DNA from: CAJWOS01 sp964502005
Lineage (GTDB): Bacteria > Myxococcota_A > UBA796 > UBA2385
Direction: 5' to 3'
DNA length: 64,000 bases
Assembly (NCBI GenBank): GCA_964502005.1
Contig: CAZCUX010000028.1
Coordinates: 1-64,000 of the forward strand
Made by a program: the position numbers and the translations under genes. This document shows, in pieces, positions 1-9,247 of this stretch (positions are counted from its first letter, which is position 1; every line of letters begins with the position of its first letter). Below the pieces are notes generated by a model. That model was given only the letters and a program-made list of their open reading frames with translations, was not told the origin of the DNA and did not search any database.

Positions 1-326
1 GTCATGGGTGCTCCAGGGTGTGTGTGGCGCGGCGGCGCCGGGATGCTGGAGTACGATGCAATGGGCGTGCCAACGTTCATCGCTTGGATGAAGCCCCCAT
101 CAGAACGATGCTTTCACAAATACTCGATATGAACTTACACGAAGCTGCGTCACGCAAAGACGCGACCGTGCGTCAACTGCGTCTTTTGGCGACGCGGCAG
201 GATCGCTGCCTGCGCCAAGGGGAGTACCCAATATTTTTTGGGGTCGGACAATTATTGTCCGCCATTATTCGGGCCAAGCATTAGGAGGCACACCCACACG
301 AAAAGTCCCCACTCCCGGGAGAGACG
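1..326. other. Upstream region of sbcDC, no confident gene
   Basis: No convincing coding region was found in this stretch before sbcD. At the extreme left edge a leftward ATG (complement of positions 3-5) is preceded by a GGAG at about 5 bases, so a divergent gene may start there and run off the window. That rests on five bases only. No clear promoter hexamers stand out. Confidence 0.4.
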
Positions 327-1595
327 ATGCTTCGCATCTTGCACACCAGCGATTGGCACCTTGGGCACGAGATTCAGGACATGCCGCGGGAAGCCGAGCA
401 TGAAGCGTTCCTTTCTTTTCTGATTCGCACCCTCGTTGAGCAAGAAGTCGATGCGCTGCTGATTTCCGGCGACATCTTCGACAGCGCGAACCCTCCCGTC
501 TACGCTCTGCGCATGTGGTACCGCTTTTTGCGCGATGCGCGCGCGGCGATGCCCCGTCTCAATATCGTCGCGATTGGCGGCAACCACGACTCTGCCGCGC
601 GTCTCGAAGCGCCCTTGCCGCTCCTCGAAGAGTTGGGCGTTCATATGGTCGGAAACCTGCCGCGTATCAACGGCAACTTCAACCTTGACCGCTTGGTGGT
701 CAAGCTGACCGACAAGGCGGGCGACGAGGCCGCCATTTGTGTACCGGTTCCCTTTCTGCGGCAGGCGGACTTGCCTCTTTCCGCCATCGCGCAGGACGAC
801 CCTTCCGTCGACCCTCTCATTGAGGGCGTCCGCAACGTGTATAGCGAGATCCTCACCCACGCCCGGTCGGTCGCGCCCCACCTGCCTATCATCGCCATGG
901 GTCACCTTTATATGGCGGGGAGCCACCTCTCCGAGCTGTCCGAGCGTCGCATCCTCGGCGGCAACCAACACGCCCTGCCAACCTCTATCTTCGAGCAACA
1001 CCCCACTTATGTTGCATTGGGTCACCTGCACCGTCCACAAGCGGTGGGTGACCTCGACCACATTCGGTATTGCGGCTCGCCGATTCCGTTGTCCGTCACG
1101 GAATCGAGCTACGTCCACCAAGTCCTCATCGTCGATATTGCGCCAAACCAACCGGCGGCTGTTCGCAGTATACCGATTCCGCGCTGGATCGATATCGTTT
1201 GCCTTCCGCCACGCGGGAGCGCGCCGTTGGACACCATCAAACTATCTATCAACAAACTGCCGGATGCAGCGGAATCAAAGTTGGAGCGGTCGCGCTGGCC
1301 TTGGCTAACAATTACCGTTTCACTTGACGCCCCCAAGCCAAACCTACGCGCCGAAGTCGAATCGCTCCTCCAAGGCAAAGCGGTTCGTCTATTGCGTTGC
1401 CTTCCCGATTATTCAGGCAGCAACAAAGCCCTCGCGGACTCGCATCCCGGGCATCGCATCGCAGACTTGGATCACGCCGACATCCTTCGTCGGAAGTGGC
1501 AAAGCAAATACAAATCGGATGTTCCCGACAACGTCTTGGCGTGCTTTGCAGAGCTCCTTGACCAAGTACACAATCAGCCGGAGGTGGTCCGATGA
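327..1595 (+). CDS. sbcD: SbcD, exonuclease subunit of SbcCD (Mre11 family)
   Basis: This is the nuclease subunit of the cytoplasmic SbcCD complex. SbcCD opens hairpins and palindromic DNA and degrades double-strand ends with Mn-dependent 3'-5' exonuclease and endonuclease activity. The calcineurin-like phosphoesterase motifs are in order: DWHLG (D9, H11), SGDIFD (D49), GGNHDS (N86, H87), then MGHLY and LGHLH. The 422-residue length fits the family (E. coli about 400). A purine-rich GGGAGAG lies just before the ATG. The stop overlaps the start of sbcC by four bases (ATGA), so the two subunits are translationally coupled, as is usual for sbcDC. No defect was seen. Confidence 0.95.
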   Translation: MLRILHTSDWHLGHEIQDMPREAEHEAFLSFLIRTLVEQEVDALLISGDIFDSANPPVYALRMWYRFLRDARAAMPRLNIVAIGGNHDSAARLEAPLPLLEELGVHMVGNLPRINGNFNLDRLVVKLTDKAGDEAAICVPVPFLRQADLPLSAIAQDDPSVDPLIEGVRNVYSEILTHARSVAPHLPIIAMGHLYMAGSHLSELSERRILGGNQHALPTSIFEQHPTYVALGHLHRPQAVGDLDHIRYCGSPIPLSVTESSYVHQVLIVDIAPNQPAAVRSIPIPRWIDIVCLPPRGSAPLDTIKLSINKLPDAAESKLERSRWPWLTITVSLDAPKPNLRAEVESLLQGKAVRLLRCLPDYSGSNKALADSHPGHRIADLDHADILRRKWQSKYKSDVPDNVLACFAELLDQVHNQPEVVR

Positions 1596-4500
1596 AAATC
1601 CTTGCATTGCGCGGTGAGAACATCGCCAGTCTGGGTGAGAAGTTCGAGATTGACTTTTGCGGGAGCGCGCTCGGCTCGTCCGGTCTATTCGCGATTGTTG
1701 GGCCCACGGGCTCTGGAAAGAGCTCGTTGTTGGATTGCTTGTGCTTGTGTTTGTACGACATGACTCCGCGTTTTGCCCAATCAGGTGGCGTCGTCGTGCG
1801 CCTTCCGGGCGTAGACGATGAGTCCGCCATCGCAGCCAACGACCAACGCAACTTGCTGCGTCACGGCGCGGGCGCGGGCTGGGCCGAGGTCGACTTCACC
1901 AACTCGAAAGGCGACGCCTTCACTGCGAAGTGGGCGGTGCGCCGCGCGAGGGGTTCCGCGACTGGGCGTATGCAGACTCCCGACTGGTCGCTCCGAAAAC
2001 GCGGTGCGCCCTCCACCCAAGTCCTCGTCGGCGGAAGAAAGACCGAAGTGAGCGAGGCCATTCAAAAGGAGGTGGGGCTGACATTCGAGCAGTTCCGCCG
2101 CTCCGTGTTGTTGGCCCAGGGCGACTTCGCGGCCTTTCTTCAAGCAAGCGAAAACGAGCGGGCCAACCTCCTTGAGCAGATGACCGGAAGCGATGACTAC
2201 ACGAAGCTATCCATCGCCGCGTACCATAAGGCAAAAGAGTTCGACGCCAAAGACCAAGAACTGCAGCAACGCATCGCGAACCAACCTGTGCTGTCACCGG
2301 AGCAACGCGCGCAGGTTGAACAAGACCTTGCGGCAGCGGTGCTTTCGCGCAGCGCAACCGCCGAACAAGAGGCGCTCGCCCAAGCTGCGGTGAAATGGCA
2401 TGAAGACTTCAACCGTCTTCACGTCCTCTTTCAAAAGGCCCAAGCGGACACACAAAACGCCAACGCAGCGAGCTTGGCGGCCGCGCCACGCCGCGCTTGG
2501 CTCGCCACCGTCAACCAAGCATGGCCCCTTCGCGCACTGGCCCATTCGAGCCGCGAAGCACACGCAGCCGCGGGCAACGCGGAGGCGGTGCGCAATGAAA
2601 AGGCGCGCCTCGTAGAGGTGGCCGGCCAATCGGCACAACAAGCAGCGCTCCATTACCGGAACGCCATTCAAACCGCCGCCGGCAACTGGAATGCGCTCGA
2701 GGAGCAGCTCAACGGGCGCCTCCAGCGCGCGCGTAACGCCCTGCAAGATGCACAGGCCTGGCTCGACCAACACCCACAGGCCGTTGGGTTTTGCGGGTCA
2801 CCGGAGCTGCGTCGCTTGGTAGGGGCGCACGGTCAGCCGAGCCTAGTGCGCACACGCATTGCCCTCGCCCAAGAGCTGCGCCAACTGCGCCAGACCACCC
2901 TCCCCACCCAACAAGCGCAGGTGGAGCAGGTCAAGGCCGCGGCCACACAAGCGGAAGCGGCGCGCCGCAGCGCCGAGTCGCATCACACCGCGGTTGTCCT
3001 CCAGCGCGAAGCCGCCGAAGCCGCCGCGCACGCCGCGGAACAAAAGGTCCCCTCCGGTCGCTCGGCGGCCATCGCCCACCGAAAGGGCGTCCTCCAACAA
3101 CTCCACACCCTGTCGCGCCAAGCCGACGACCTCCACGCACGCCTGCGCGCAACCGAGGCCAATCTCGCCGAGCAGCAAGCGCGCCATGCCGCTTCGTTGG
3201 AGGCCGAGACCACCGCGAACCAGCAGCTCGACGTCCTCACCGCACGCCTCACGGACGCCCGCCAAGCCCTCGATGACGCCCGCGCGGCCGCCGACGCGAC
3301 CACCCTCCGCGCGACCCTCCGGCCGGCGCAACCCTGCCCTGTCTGCGGCGGTACCGACCACCCTTGGGCGGATGGAAGCCCCCTCGCAGCCTTGGTCGAC
3401 AACCGTGCGGCACACGTCCACCAACTCGAAGCGGACGTTCGAAGCACCACCCGCGCGGCATCCGAAGCCAAGGCAAACGCCAACGCCGCGAAAGAGGCCG
3501 CAAACCGCGCAACTACCGAGCTTTCGTCCACCCAACAGGCCCTCGCGAAGCTGGCCCACGACTGGGCCGCGTCGTGGACCTCTTTTGACACGCCCAAAGC
3601 CACCCCGCGCACCATCCCCGCGCTCGTCGAAAGCCAACTCGAGGTCCGGGCGCAAGGCTTATCCGAAGCAGCCGCCGAGCTTGCCGGCGAAGAAGCGGCC
3701 TTCCGCGCCGACGACGCCGCGTACCAAGCCGCGCGAGAGGCGCTTCGCCTCGCCCGCGAACTGGAGCAAAAGGCGCTGCAATCCCGCGACGCCCTTTCCC
3801 GCCAGCACGAGTCCTTGGGGCAAGACGTCGTAGCAGCCGACCGCCGCTTGGCCAACACCCTCACGGAAGTCGAAGACAAAGCCCGCCGCGTCGTCGAAAT
3901 GGAGGCAGAACTCCTGCGCACCTTGCAGCCTCTCGCGGCCGAGCTGACCGACCTGCCACACCTCGTCGCGTTGGCAAACCCCGAAGACGGAATCAATGAT
4001 GCCGACGAGATGGTCGCTGCGTTGACCCAGTTGGATGCCGAGGTGCAGCGGAGACATCGCGGGCGCGCAAAGGCCGACATCGCTGTTTCCGAGCTAATGG
4101 AGCGCGTTCCCGCTGTTCGCACCCGAGCGGAGACCGCGCGCTCCCGCTTGGACCCTTCGGCGGGCCTCGTCGCGACACCGCCCGCTCCGAGCAGCATCCC
4201 CGCACTCGACCCTCCGAACCTGACCGATTGGCTGACAACGCAGGTCCAAGCCAGCGACGCGCAGCTCGCGAATGCCGAGCAAGATGTCTCGCGGGCCGAG
4301 ATTTCGGGTCGAAAGGCTGCAGAAGAGTTCGCCTCGGCAAACGCACGCTGGGAGACTCTTCGCGACCACGCCGCCGACACCGCCCAGCGTTTTTCGGCGC
4401 AGCGCACCGAGCTTGGCATCGACGCTGCAACCGTCGAGCAGGTCGCAGGCTTGCCGGATGCTTGGCCGGCACAAGAAAAAGAGGCGCTGGCAACCATCGA

Positions 4501-5257
4501 CCGCGCCTTGGCAGACGCCACTGTGCGCCAAGAGGAGCGCCAACGCGCTGTCTCCGAGCACGGCAACACCCACCCCAACATCACCGCCGAGGAATCCGCC
4601 GCCGCGCTCCTCGCAGCCAAAGCGGCCAAAGCTGCGGCAGATGAGCGCTGGAGCACCCTGCGCACCGAGCTCGCCACCCACGAAGCCCGCGTGCAGCAGA
4701 CCCAGCAATGGATTTCCGAGCAAGCCGAGCTCCGTCGCATCGCGAAGCCGTGGCACGCGCTCAACGACTGCATCGGCTCGGCGACCGGCAAAGAGTTTCG
4801 AAAGTTCGTCCAGTCGCTCACGCTCGAACTGTTGCTGTTTGAGGCCAACAGCCACTTACGCCGCCTGCATCCGCGCTACCGCCTCGCCCGCGTGGCCAAC
4901 AGCGACTTGGAGATACTGATTGTCGACAGCTACCTTGGCGACGAGGCCCGTACGATTCGCGGCTTGAGCGGCGGCGAAGGTTTCTTGGTCAGCTTGGCGC
5001 TCGCCCTCGGTTTGTCGAGCATCTCCAGCCGAAACGTGCGCATCGAGAGCCTGTTTATCGACGAAGGCTTCGGCACTCTCGACCAGCACTCCCTCGAACA
5101 AGCCCTGAGCGTCCTCGAAGGGCTGCAGTCCGAGGGCCGCCAAGTGGGCATCATTTCCCATGTGGGCGGCTTGGCGGAGCGAATCGGCAGCCGGGTCGAG
5201 GTTGTGCCCCAAGGCAACGGCCAAAGCCGTGTCTTGGTGCGTAGCGTGACCGACTAA
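1592..5257 (+). CDS. sbcC: SbcC, SMC-like ATPase subunit of SbcCD (Rad50 family)
   Basis: ATPase and DNA-tethering subunit of SbcCD, a Rad50/SMC-type protein of 1221 residues. The N-terminal Walker A is GPTGSGKS (residues 37-44). A Q-loop-like ALLAQGDFAAF segment follows. Two long Ala/Gln/Glu-rich coiled-coil arms flank a CPVC zinc hook (C582, C585) that dimerises the arms through Zn. The C-terminal half has the ABC signature LSGGEG (about residue 1125) and Walker B SLFIDEGFGTLD (about 1156). It starts four bases before the sbcD stop and is the last gene of this operon. The coiled-coil region is very GC-rich, which creates long spurious frames on the other strand. Confidence 0.95.
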   Translation: MKILALRGENIASLGEKFEIDFCGSALGSSGLFAIVGPTGSGKSSLLDCLCLCLYDMTPRFAQSGGVVVRLPGVDDESAIAANDQRNLLRHGAGAGWAEVDFTNSKGDAFTAKWAVRRARGSATGRMQTPDWSLRKRGAPSTQVLVGGRKTEVSEAIQKEVGLTFEQFRRSVLLAQGDFAAFLQASENERANLLEQMTGSDDYTKLSIAAYHKAKEFDAKDQELQQRIANQPVLSPEQRAQVEQDLAAAVLSRSATAEQEALAQAAVKWHEDFNRLHVLFQKAQADTQNANAASLAAAPRRAWLATVNQAWPLRALAHSSREAHAAAGNAEAVRNEKARLVEVAGQSAQQAALHYRNAIQTAAGNWNALEEQLNGRLQRARNALQDAQAWLDQHPQAVGFCGSPELRRLVGAHGQPSLVRTRIALAQELRQLRQTTLPTQQAQVEQVKAAATQAEAARRSAESHHTAVVLQREAAEAAAHAAEQKVPSGRSAAIAHRKGVLQQLHTLSRQADDLHARLRATEANLAEQQARHAASLEAETTANQQLDVLTARLTDARQALDDARAAADATTLRATLRPAQPCPVCGGTDHPWADGSPLAALVDNRAAHVHQLEADVRSTTRAASEAKANANAAKEAANRATTELSSTQQALAKLAHDWAASWTSFDTPKATPRTIPALVESQLEVRAQGLSEAAAELAGEEAAFRADDAAYQAAREALRLARELEQKALQSRDALSRQHESLGQDVVAADRRLANTLTEVEDKARRVVEMEAELLRTLQPLAAELTDLPHLVALANPEDGINDADEMVAALTQLDAEVQRRHRGRAKADIAVSELMERVPAVRTRAETARSRLDPSAGLVATPPAPSSIPALDPPNLTDWLTTQVQASDAQLANAEQDVSRAEISGRKAAEEFASANARWETLRDHAADTAQRFSAQRTELGIDAATVEQVAGLPDAWPAQEKEALATIDRALADATVRQEERQRAVSEHGNTHPNITAEESAAALLAAKAAKAAADERWSTLRTELATHEARVQQTQQWISEQAELRRIAKPWHALNDCIGSATGKEFRKFVQSLTLELLLFEANSHLRRLHPRYRLARVANSDLEILIVDSYLGDEARTIRGLSGGEGFLVSLALALGLSSISSRNVRIESLFIDEGFGTLDQHSLEQALSVLEGLQSEGRQVGIISHVGGLAERIGSRVEVVPQGNGQSRVLVRSVTD

Positions 5258-5272
5258 CTTGCACCCCCGTCT

Positions 5273-5291
5273 CCCGGCGGGCGTCGCCGGG
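5273..5291 (+). terminator. GC hairpin after sbcC
   Basis: A CCCGGCG / CGCCGGG stem with a five-base loop lies about 15 bases after the sbcC stop. No T-tract follows, so intrinsic termination is uncertain. It may simply be a stable mRNA 3' end. Confidence 0.35.
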
Positions 5292-5445
5292 GGACCGCCA
5301 CAGGGACCATCGTATCCACGTCGTTCCTGTATCGGTCGCCCTGCGCGCACGTCCGCGCGCACCCCAAGTTAGGCTACACTTCCCGGAGCGGTTGGCTGGG
5401 TCGTGTGGTCCGCGTTGGTTGCGCCGTTCGTCCGAAGGAACCCCT

Positions 5446-6738
5446 GTGACGGCCGAAGTAGCCCATCATCCCGTAACCCTTGGGTTCAACGACCCCAACG
5501 TCGAGCGCGACTGGGCGGCCCAACGCGCGCTCGCGCACAAACGACAGATTCAAGGCGCGGCGCTGGCACTCCCCGTCATTTACGGCAGCTTCGGCATTGT
5601 CGATGTGCTGTCCTTTCCCGATGCGGCAATGGAGATGCTGCAAGTCCGCCTCGGTCTCGTCGTACCTCTGCTGCTGTTGCCGCTTCCCGTGTTGTTTGGC
5701 AAGAGCGCCGACGCGTTTCTGCAGACCCGCTCACAAGCGATGCTCGCGTACCTCTCGTCGGTCGCGGTGGGCGGCTTGGCTGTCATGGGAACCTGGGTGG
5801 TGCGGGACGCCGACGACAGCACCTTGTTGGTGAGCACACTCGCGAGCTTGTTTGCCACCACCTGCTTGTTTAGCATGTCCACGCTGCGCTTCGTGATTGC
5901 CGGGCCACTCGGAATTGCCGGTATGATTGCCCATTTTGTGCTCATGGCGACCCGCTCGCAGGTGTCTCCTGCGTTTTTGGCGACGGCGGCTGCCTTTGGT
6001 GCCGTGGGTACGGGAATTGGCGTATTCATCTCGTGGTCCTTAGAATTACAAGACCGACGCGGCTTCCTCCACCGTCTTCAACTCCAACAAGAACGCGCAC
6101 GCGCTGACCGCCTCTTGGCCAACCTGATGCCTCCGCGATTGGCCGAACAGCTCAAAGTGCGACCAGGAACCACCGTCGACCGCTTCGATGCGGCCACGGT
6201 GATGTTTGCCACCCTGGTCCACGTCGATGGACAGCTCCTCACACACGACCCCAAGCTCCTCAACGCGTGGGTGGCACACGTTGACACCCTCTCGGAGCGC
6301 CACGGCGTCGAGCGAATCAAGACCTTCGGCTCCACCTACATGGCGGTCGCGGGGCTAGAATCCGCGCACAACCACCCAGAGTCCAGCGCCCATCGCGTTG
6401 CGGCCCTCGCGCTCGACCTCCTCGCGCACCCATTTGGCGCCACCACTTCCGACCGGCCTGCGGGCAGCGCGTCGTCGTCCTGGGCGCTTCGCGTAGGAAT
6501 CGCGTCTGGCCCGCTCGTGGCGGGGGTAATTGGCCAGTCCCGGCTTGCATTTGACTGCTGGGGAGACACGCCCAACACCGCCGCGCGCCTTGACGCGAAT
6601 GGGCAGCCGAACCGCATTCACATCTCGGCGGAGACCCGTCGATTGGTAAAGGACCGCTTCCACACCACGGAGCGCGGCGTGGTGTTCCTCAAAGGAAAAG
6701 GCTCGGTGGTGACGTATTGGCTCGAAGGCGCGCCATGA
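5446..6738 (+). CDS. Six-TM class III nucleotide cyclase homologue, C2-like (metal Asp residues missing)
   Basis: A membrane protein of 430 residues with six predicted TM helices (about residues 37-198), a linking helix with the RxxRLLxxLMPPRLAEQL motif, and a C-terminal class III cyclase domain (about 250-400). I prefer the GTG at 5446, which has GAAGGA seven bases upstream, over the ATG 18 codons earlier. Both metal-binding Asp positions are replaced: FAT (T256) where FAD is expected, and GST (S296) where GDA is expected. The purine-selecting Lys and Asp (K292, D370) and the transition-state Asn and Arg (N377, R381) are kept. This is the pattern of the mammalian C2 half, down to the IKTxGSTYMA string. 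Alone it should be inactive. It overlaps the next cyclase by four bases, so a heterodimer is inferred. Confidence 0.85.
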   Translation: MTAEVAHHPVTLGFNDPNVERDWAAQRALAHKRQIQGAALALPVIYGSFGIVDVLSFPDAAMEMLQVRLGLVVPLLLLPLPVLFGKSADAFLQTRSQAMLAYLSSVAVGGLAVMGTWVVRDADDSTLLVSTLASLFATTCLFSMSTLRFVIAGPLGIAGMIAHFVLMATRSQVSPAFLATAAAFGAVGTGIGVFISWSLELQDRRGFLHRLQLQQERARADRLLANLMPPRLAEQLKVRPGTTVDRFDAATVMFATLVHVDGQLLTHDPKLLNAWVAHVDTLSERHGVERIKTFGSTYMAVAGLESAHNHPESSAHRVAALALDLLAHPFGATTSDRPAGSASSSWALRVGIASGPLVAGVIGQSRLAFDCWGDTPNTAARLDANGQPNRIHISAETRRLVKDRFHTTERGVVFLKGKGSVVTYWLEGAP

Positions 6739-8084
6739 CGCTCCTCCGCTCCCCCACCCACATCGACCCATTGACCCTAAAGTTTCTCGACAACAGCGTA
6801 GAGAACGCATTTTGGGAGCGATTCGCGTTCACCTTGCGTACTGACGTTCGTGTGGGTATGATTGCCCTCACGGTTTTGTTTGTAGCGTTTGGCTGGGTCG
6901 ACCAAGTCGCGTGGCCCGACGACATCGTGGTCCTCTGGGGAATCCGCTACGGCATCGTCGTACCGCTACTTTTGGCGAGCACCACCCTCGCGCTCCGTGA
7001 CCGCGGCTACCAACAAATCGGCTCCCGCGTCCAAGAGTTCTTGGCCGTCCAAGGAATCGTAACGATGGGCGGCTTGGCGGCATTTTCACCAATTCTATGG
7101 AGACGCCTCACGCTCCCCCAGCTTCAGGTCGGCTCGCTGGGCATTATGCTCTCGCTGATGGTGCTGTACGGTGTTTCTCGGATGCGTTGGGCCTATGCGG
7201 TGCCGCTGGGCGTATTGCTGACGGGCCTCGCCCTCGTGGTCGGAAGCAGCGGTGACGCCGTAAACCCCGGTCTAATCGCCGTTGTGGCTGTCTTCGCGGC
7301 AGCCGTCAACGCAACAGGCGCGTGGATTAGCCGCAGCCGCGAGCGGCTCGCGCGGGAAGCCTTTGTGGCCGACCTCGAACTCGCCCAAGCCCGCGAGCGT
7401 TCGCACACACTGCTGCGCACGGTGCTACCCGCGTCGGTGGCCGACAACCTCGACTCCGACTGGACCCACAGCGCCGATGTGCGCGCCACGTTGTCCACCC
7501 ACCACGACGCTGTCACCGTTGTGCTGGCCGACCTTGTGGGTTTTACCGCGCTCTCCGAACGGCTGTCGCCCATCGAGCTGGCGGGCCTTCTCGACCGGGT
7601 TTTCTCCGAATGGGACTCCCTTTGTCACAAACATGGGGTTGAGAAAATCAAGACCCTCGGTGATGCCTGGCTCGCCGTAAGCGGTGCGCCCATCGCACGT
7701 ACCGACCACGCCGCGGCAGGAGCGCGCTTGGCGCTCGACATGTTGGGCACCGTCGACCTCCTTCGCGAACACGAGGGCTTTCCGCTGTCGCTGCGCATCG
7801 GCATCCACACCGGCCCTGCAGAAGCGGGCGTCATCGGGCACTCCCGCTTTGCGTGGGATGTCTGGGGCGACGCCGTCGAAGGCGCAGCGCGGCGAGAAGC
7901 GGGCAGCCGCCCTGGACAAATCCGCGCCAGTCGCGCCCACGCCAACGCCCTTCTCCTCGGCCAGCCCTCGTTTGTCCGCGTCACGCCCAGCGACGACACC
8001 GACGACGTCTGGTTGTGGCCCGCGCTCCCCGCTGCACCGCCCGTGCCTGCCACTCCTCCTGCTGCCCACCGGAGCCAACCATGA
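6735..8084 (+). CDS. Six-TM class III adenylate cyclase, C1-like (Asn missing)
   Basis: A 449-residue paralogue of the preceding gene with the same layout: six TM helices (about 39-199), a linker with RSHTLLRTVLPASVA, and a cyclase domain (about 258-415). The membrane domains are also related (VRLGLVVPLLLL against IRYGIVVPLLLA). Both metal Asp residues are present (LADLVGF D266, LGDAW D310), as are K306 and D375, which in this family suit ATP rather than GTP. The transition-state Asn is replaced by Glu (VEGAAR, E382), while R386 remains. The ATG at 6735 overlaps the previous stop (ATGA). An in-frame ATG at 6717 is less likely. Homodimer activity should be weak; pairing with the upstream protein would complete one site. 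A Pro/Ala-rich tail ends the protein. Confidence 0.88.
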   Translation: MTLLRSPTHIDPLTLKFLDNSVENAFWERFAFTLRTDVRVGMIALTVLFVAFGWVDQVAWPDDIVVLWGIRYGIVVPLLLASTTLALRDRGYQQIGSRVQEFLAVQGIVTMGGLAAFSPILWRRLTLPQLQVGSLGIMLSLMVLYGVSRMRWAYAVPLGVLLTGLALVVGSSGDAVNPGLIAVVAVFAAAVNATGAWISRSRERLAREAFVADLELAQARERSHTLLRTVLPASVADNLDSDWTHSADVRATLSTHHDAVTVVLADLVGFTALSERLSPIELAGLLDRVFSEWDSLCHKHGVEKIKTLGDAWLAVSGAPIARTDHAAAGARLALDMLGTVDLLREHEGFPLSLRIGIHTGPAEAGVIGHSRFAWDVWGDAVEGAARREAGSRPGQIRASRAHANALLLGQPSFVRVTPSDDTDDVWLWPALPAAPPVPATPPAAHRSQP

Positions 8085-9172
8085 ACCCAAGTATGAAGGC
8101 CGTTCTGGCCGCCTACGGCGAGACTCCGATGGACGCCGTGACGCACCACCTGCACCTCGTCCCCCAAGAGGTGCCGGTGCCGGGTGCTGGCGAAGTGCTG
8201 CTGCAGATCCGAAGCTGCGCGGTCGGCTGGGTCGACCTCCTCATGATGAGCGGCCAATACCAACATATGGCCGCGCCCCCGTACACTCCCGGACTGGAGT
8301 TTGCCGGCGACGTCGCCGCCATCGGTCCCGGCGTCACCCAAGTAGCCGTTGGAGACCGCGTCCTGGCGGACGGCTTTCAAACCGGTCCCCGTTCGAGCGG
8401 CGCACACCAACAATGGGGCGGGTTTGCCACTTGGGCGCTCTTGCCCGAACGCGCCGCGCTCCCGCTGCCCGCCAACCTCTCCTACGACCAAGGGGTCAAC
8501 CTCCTCGGCAACTTCGAGACCGCAGCCCATGTCCTCCATCATCGCGCCAAGCTCCAAGAAGGGGAGACAGTGCTGGTCTTGGGCGCCACCGGCTCCACGG
8601 GCCTCGCAGGCGTGCAGCTTGCGCGTAGCCTTGGCGCGACGGTGATTGCAGCAGGTCGAAGCGCGTCCAAGCTCAACGAAGTGCTTCGACATGGCGCCCA
8701 CCACGTTGTCGCCACCGCCGACGAATCCGGCGGCGTCGCGCGGTTTCGGGACACGCTCAAGGCGCTGACAGGTGGCCGCGGGGTCGATGTCGTGTGGGAC
8801 GGCGTCGGCGGCGACACCACCCTCGAAGCGATTCGCGGAATGGCCTTCGGCGGACGCTTGTGCATCGTAGGCTGGGCGGCCACACCCTTCGTCGCCAACG
8901 GCCAAGGCCAGCGGGGCGCGCCGCGTGCCAACCAACTTCCCACCAACCTCATTCAAATGAAGGGCCTCAGCGTGCTGGGATGCCCGGCGGTTATCGCCAC
9001 CCGCCATGACCCCACGCTCCGTCCTGCGCGCCTGCGGTGGGTGTTCGAACAGGTTGCGGGCGGCAACATTCGTCCCCACGTCGGACCCGCGCACCCGCTC
9101 TCGGCGCTCGCTCTGGCGCTGACCGAAAAGTGGGAGAGCCGCCACGTTGGGGGCTGTGTGGTCCACCCCTGA
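8081..9172 (+). CDS. Zinc-type alcohol dehydrogenase-like / NADPH:quinone oxidoreductase family protein
   Basis: A medium-chain dehydrogenase/reductase of 363 residues. The GroES-like N-terminal domain carries a GLEFAGDV motif and GVTQVAVGDRV. The Rossmann domain has VLVLGATGSTGLAGVQLA, the nucleotide-binding motif of the quinone oxidoreductase branch. GGRGVDVVWDGVGGD and FGGRLCIVGWA follow, as in QOR and crotonyl-CoA-reductase-like enzymes. The catalytic-zinc Cys/His residues of true alcohol dehydrogenases are not evident, so an NAD(P)H-dependent reduction of quinone or enone is likely. The ATG at 8081 overlaps the cyclase stop by four bases, making a three-gene coupled operon. The functional link to cAMP is unknown. 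Confidence 0.85.
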   Translation: MNPSMKAVLAAYGETPMDAVTHHLHLVPQEVPVPGAGEVLLQIRSCAVGWVDLLMMSGQYQHMAAPPYTPGLEFAGDVAAIGPGVTQVAVGDRVLADGFQTGPRSSGAHQQWGGFATWALLPERAALPLPANLSYDQGVNLLGNFETAAHVLHHRAKLQEGETVLVLGATGSTGLAGVQLARSLGATVIAAGRSASKLNEVLRHGAHHVVATADESGGVARFRDTLKALTGGRGVDVVWDGVGGDTTLEAIRGMAFGGRLCIVGWAATPFVANGQGQRGAPRANQLPTNLIQMKGLSVLGCPAVIATRHDPTLRPARLRWVFEQVAGGNIRPHVGPAHPLSALALALTEKWESRHVGGCVVHP

Positions 9173-9247
9173 CCCACGCCTGCGCTGCCCCGCCGACGTC
9201 ACTGAATGGCGATTCATTTTTCGCCGACCGACGCCAATCCCCGCGGC

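Noticed and set aside
2983..4848. 621-codon leftward frame across sbcC
   Set aside because: Ser/Arg/Ala-rich product with no motifs, wholly antisense to a well-supported SbcC coiled coil; a GC-rich shadow.
5392..5445. Longer N-terminus for the first cyclase (ATG at 5392)
   Set aside because: The added 18 residues have no ribosome site; GAAGGA sits just before the GTG at 5446.
5446..6738. Calling the first cyclase a dead pseudogene
   Set aside because: The frame is intact, six TM helices and four of the six key residues are kept, and it is coupled to a paralogue missing a different key residue; complementation fits better than decay.
7625..9217. 530-codon leftward frame over cyclase and oxidoreductase
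   Set aside because: Antisense to two recognisable coupled genes; no motifs.
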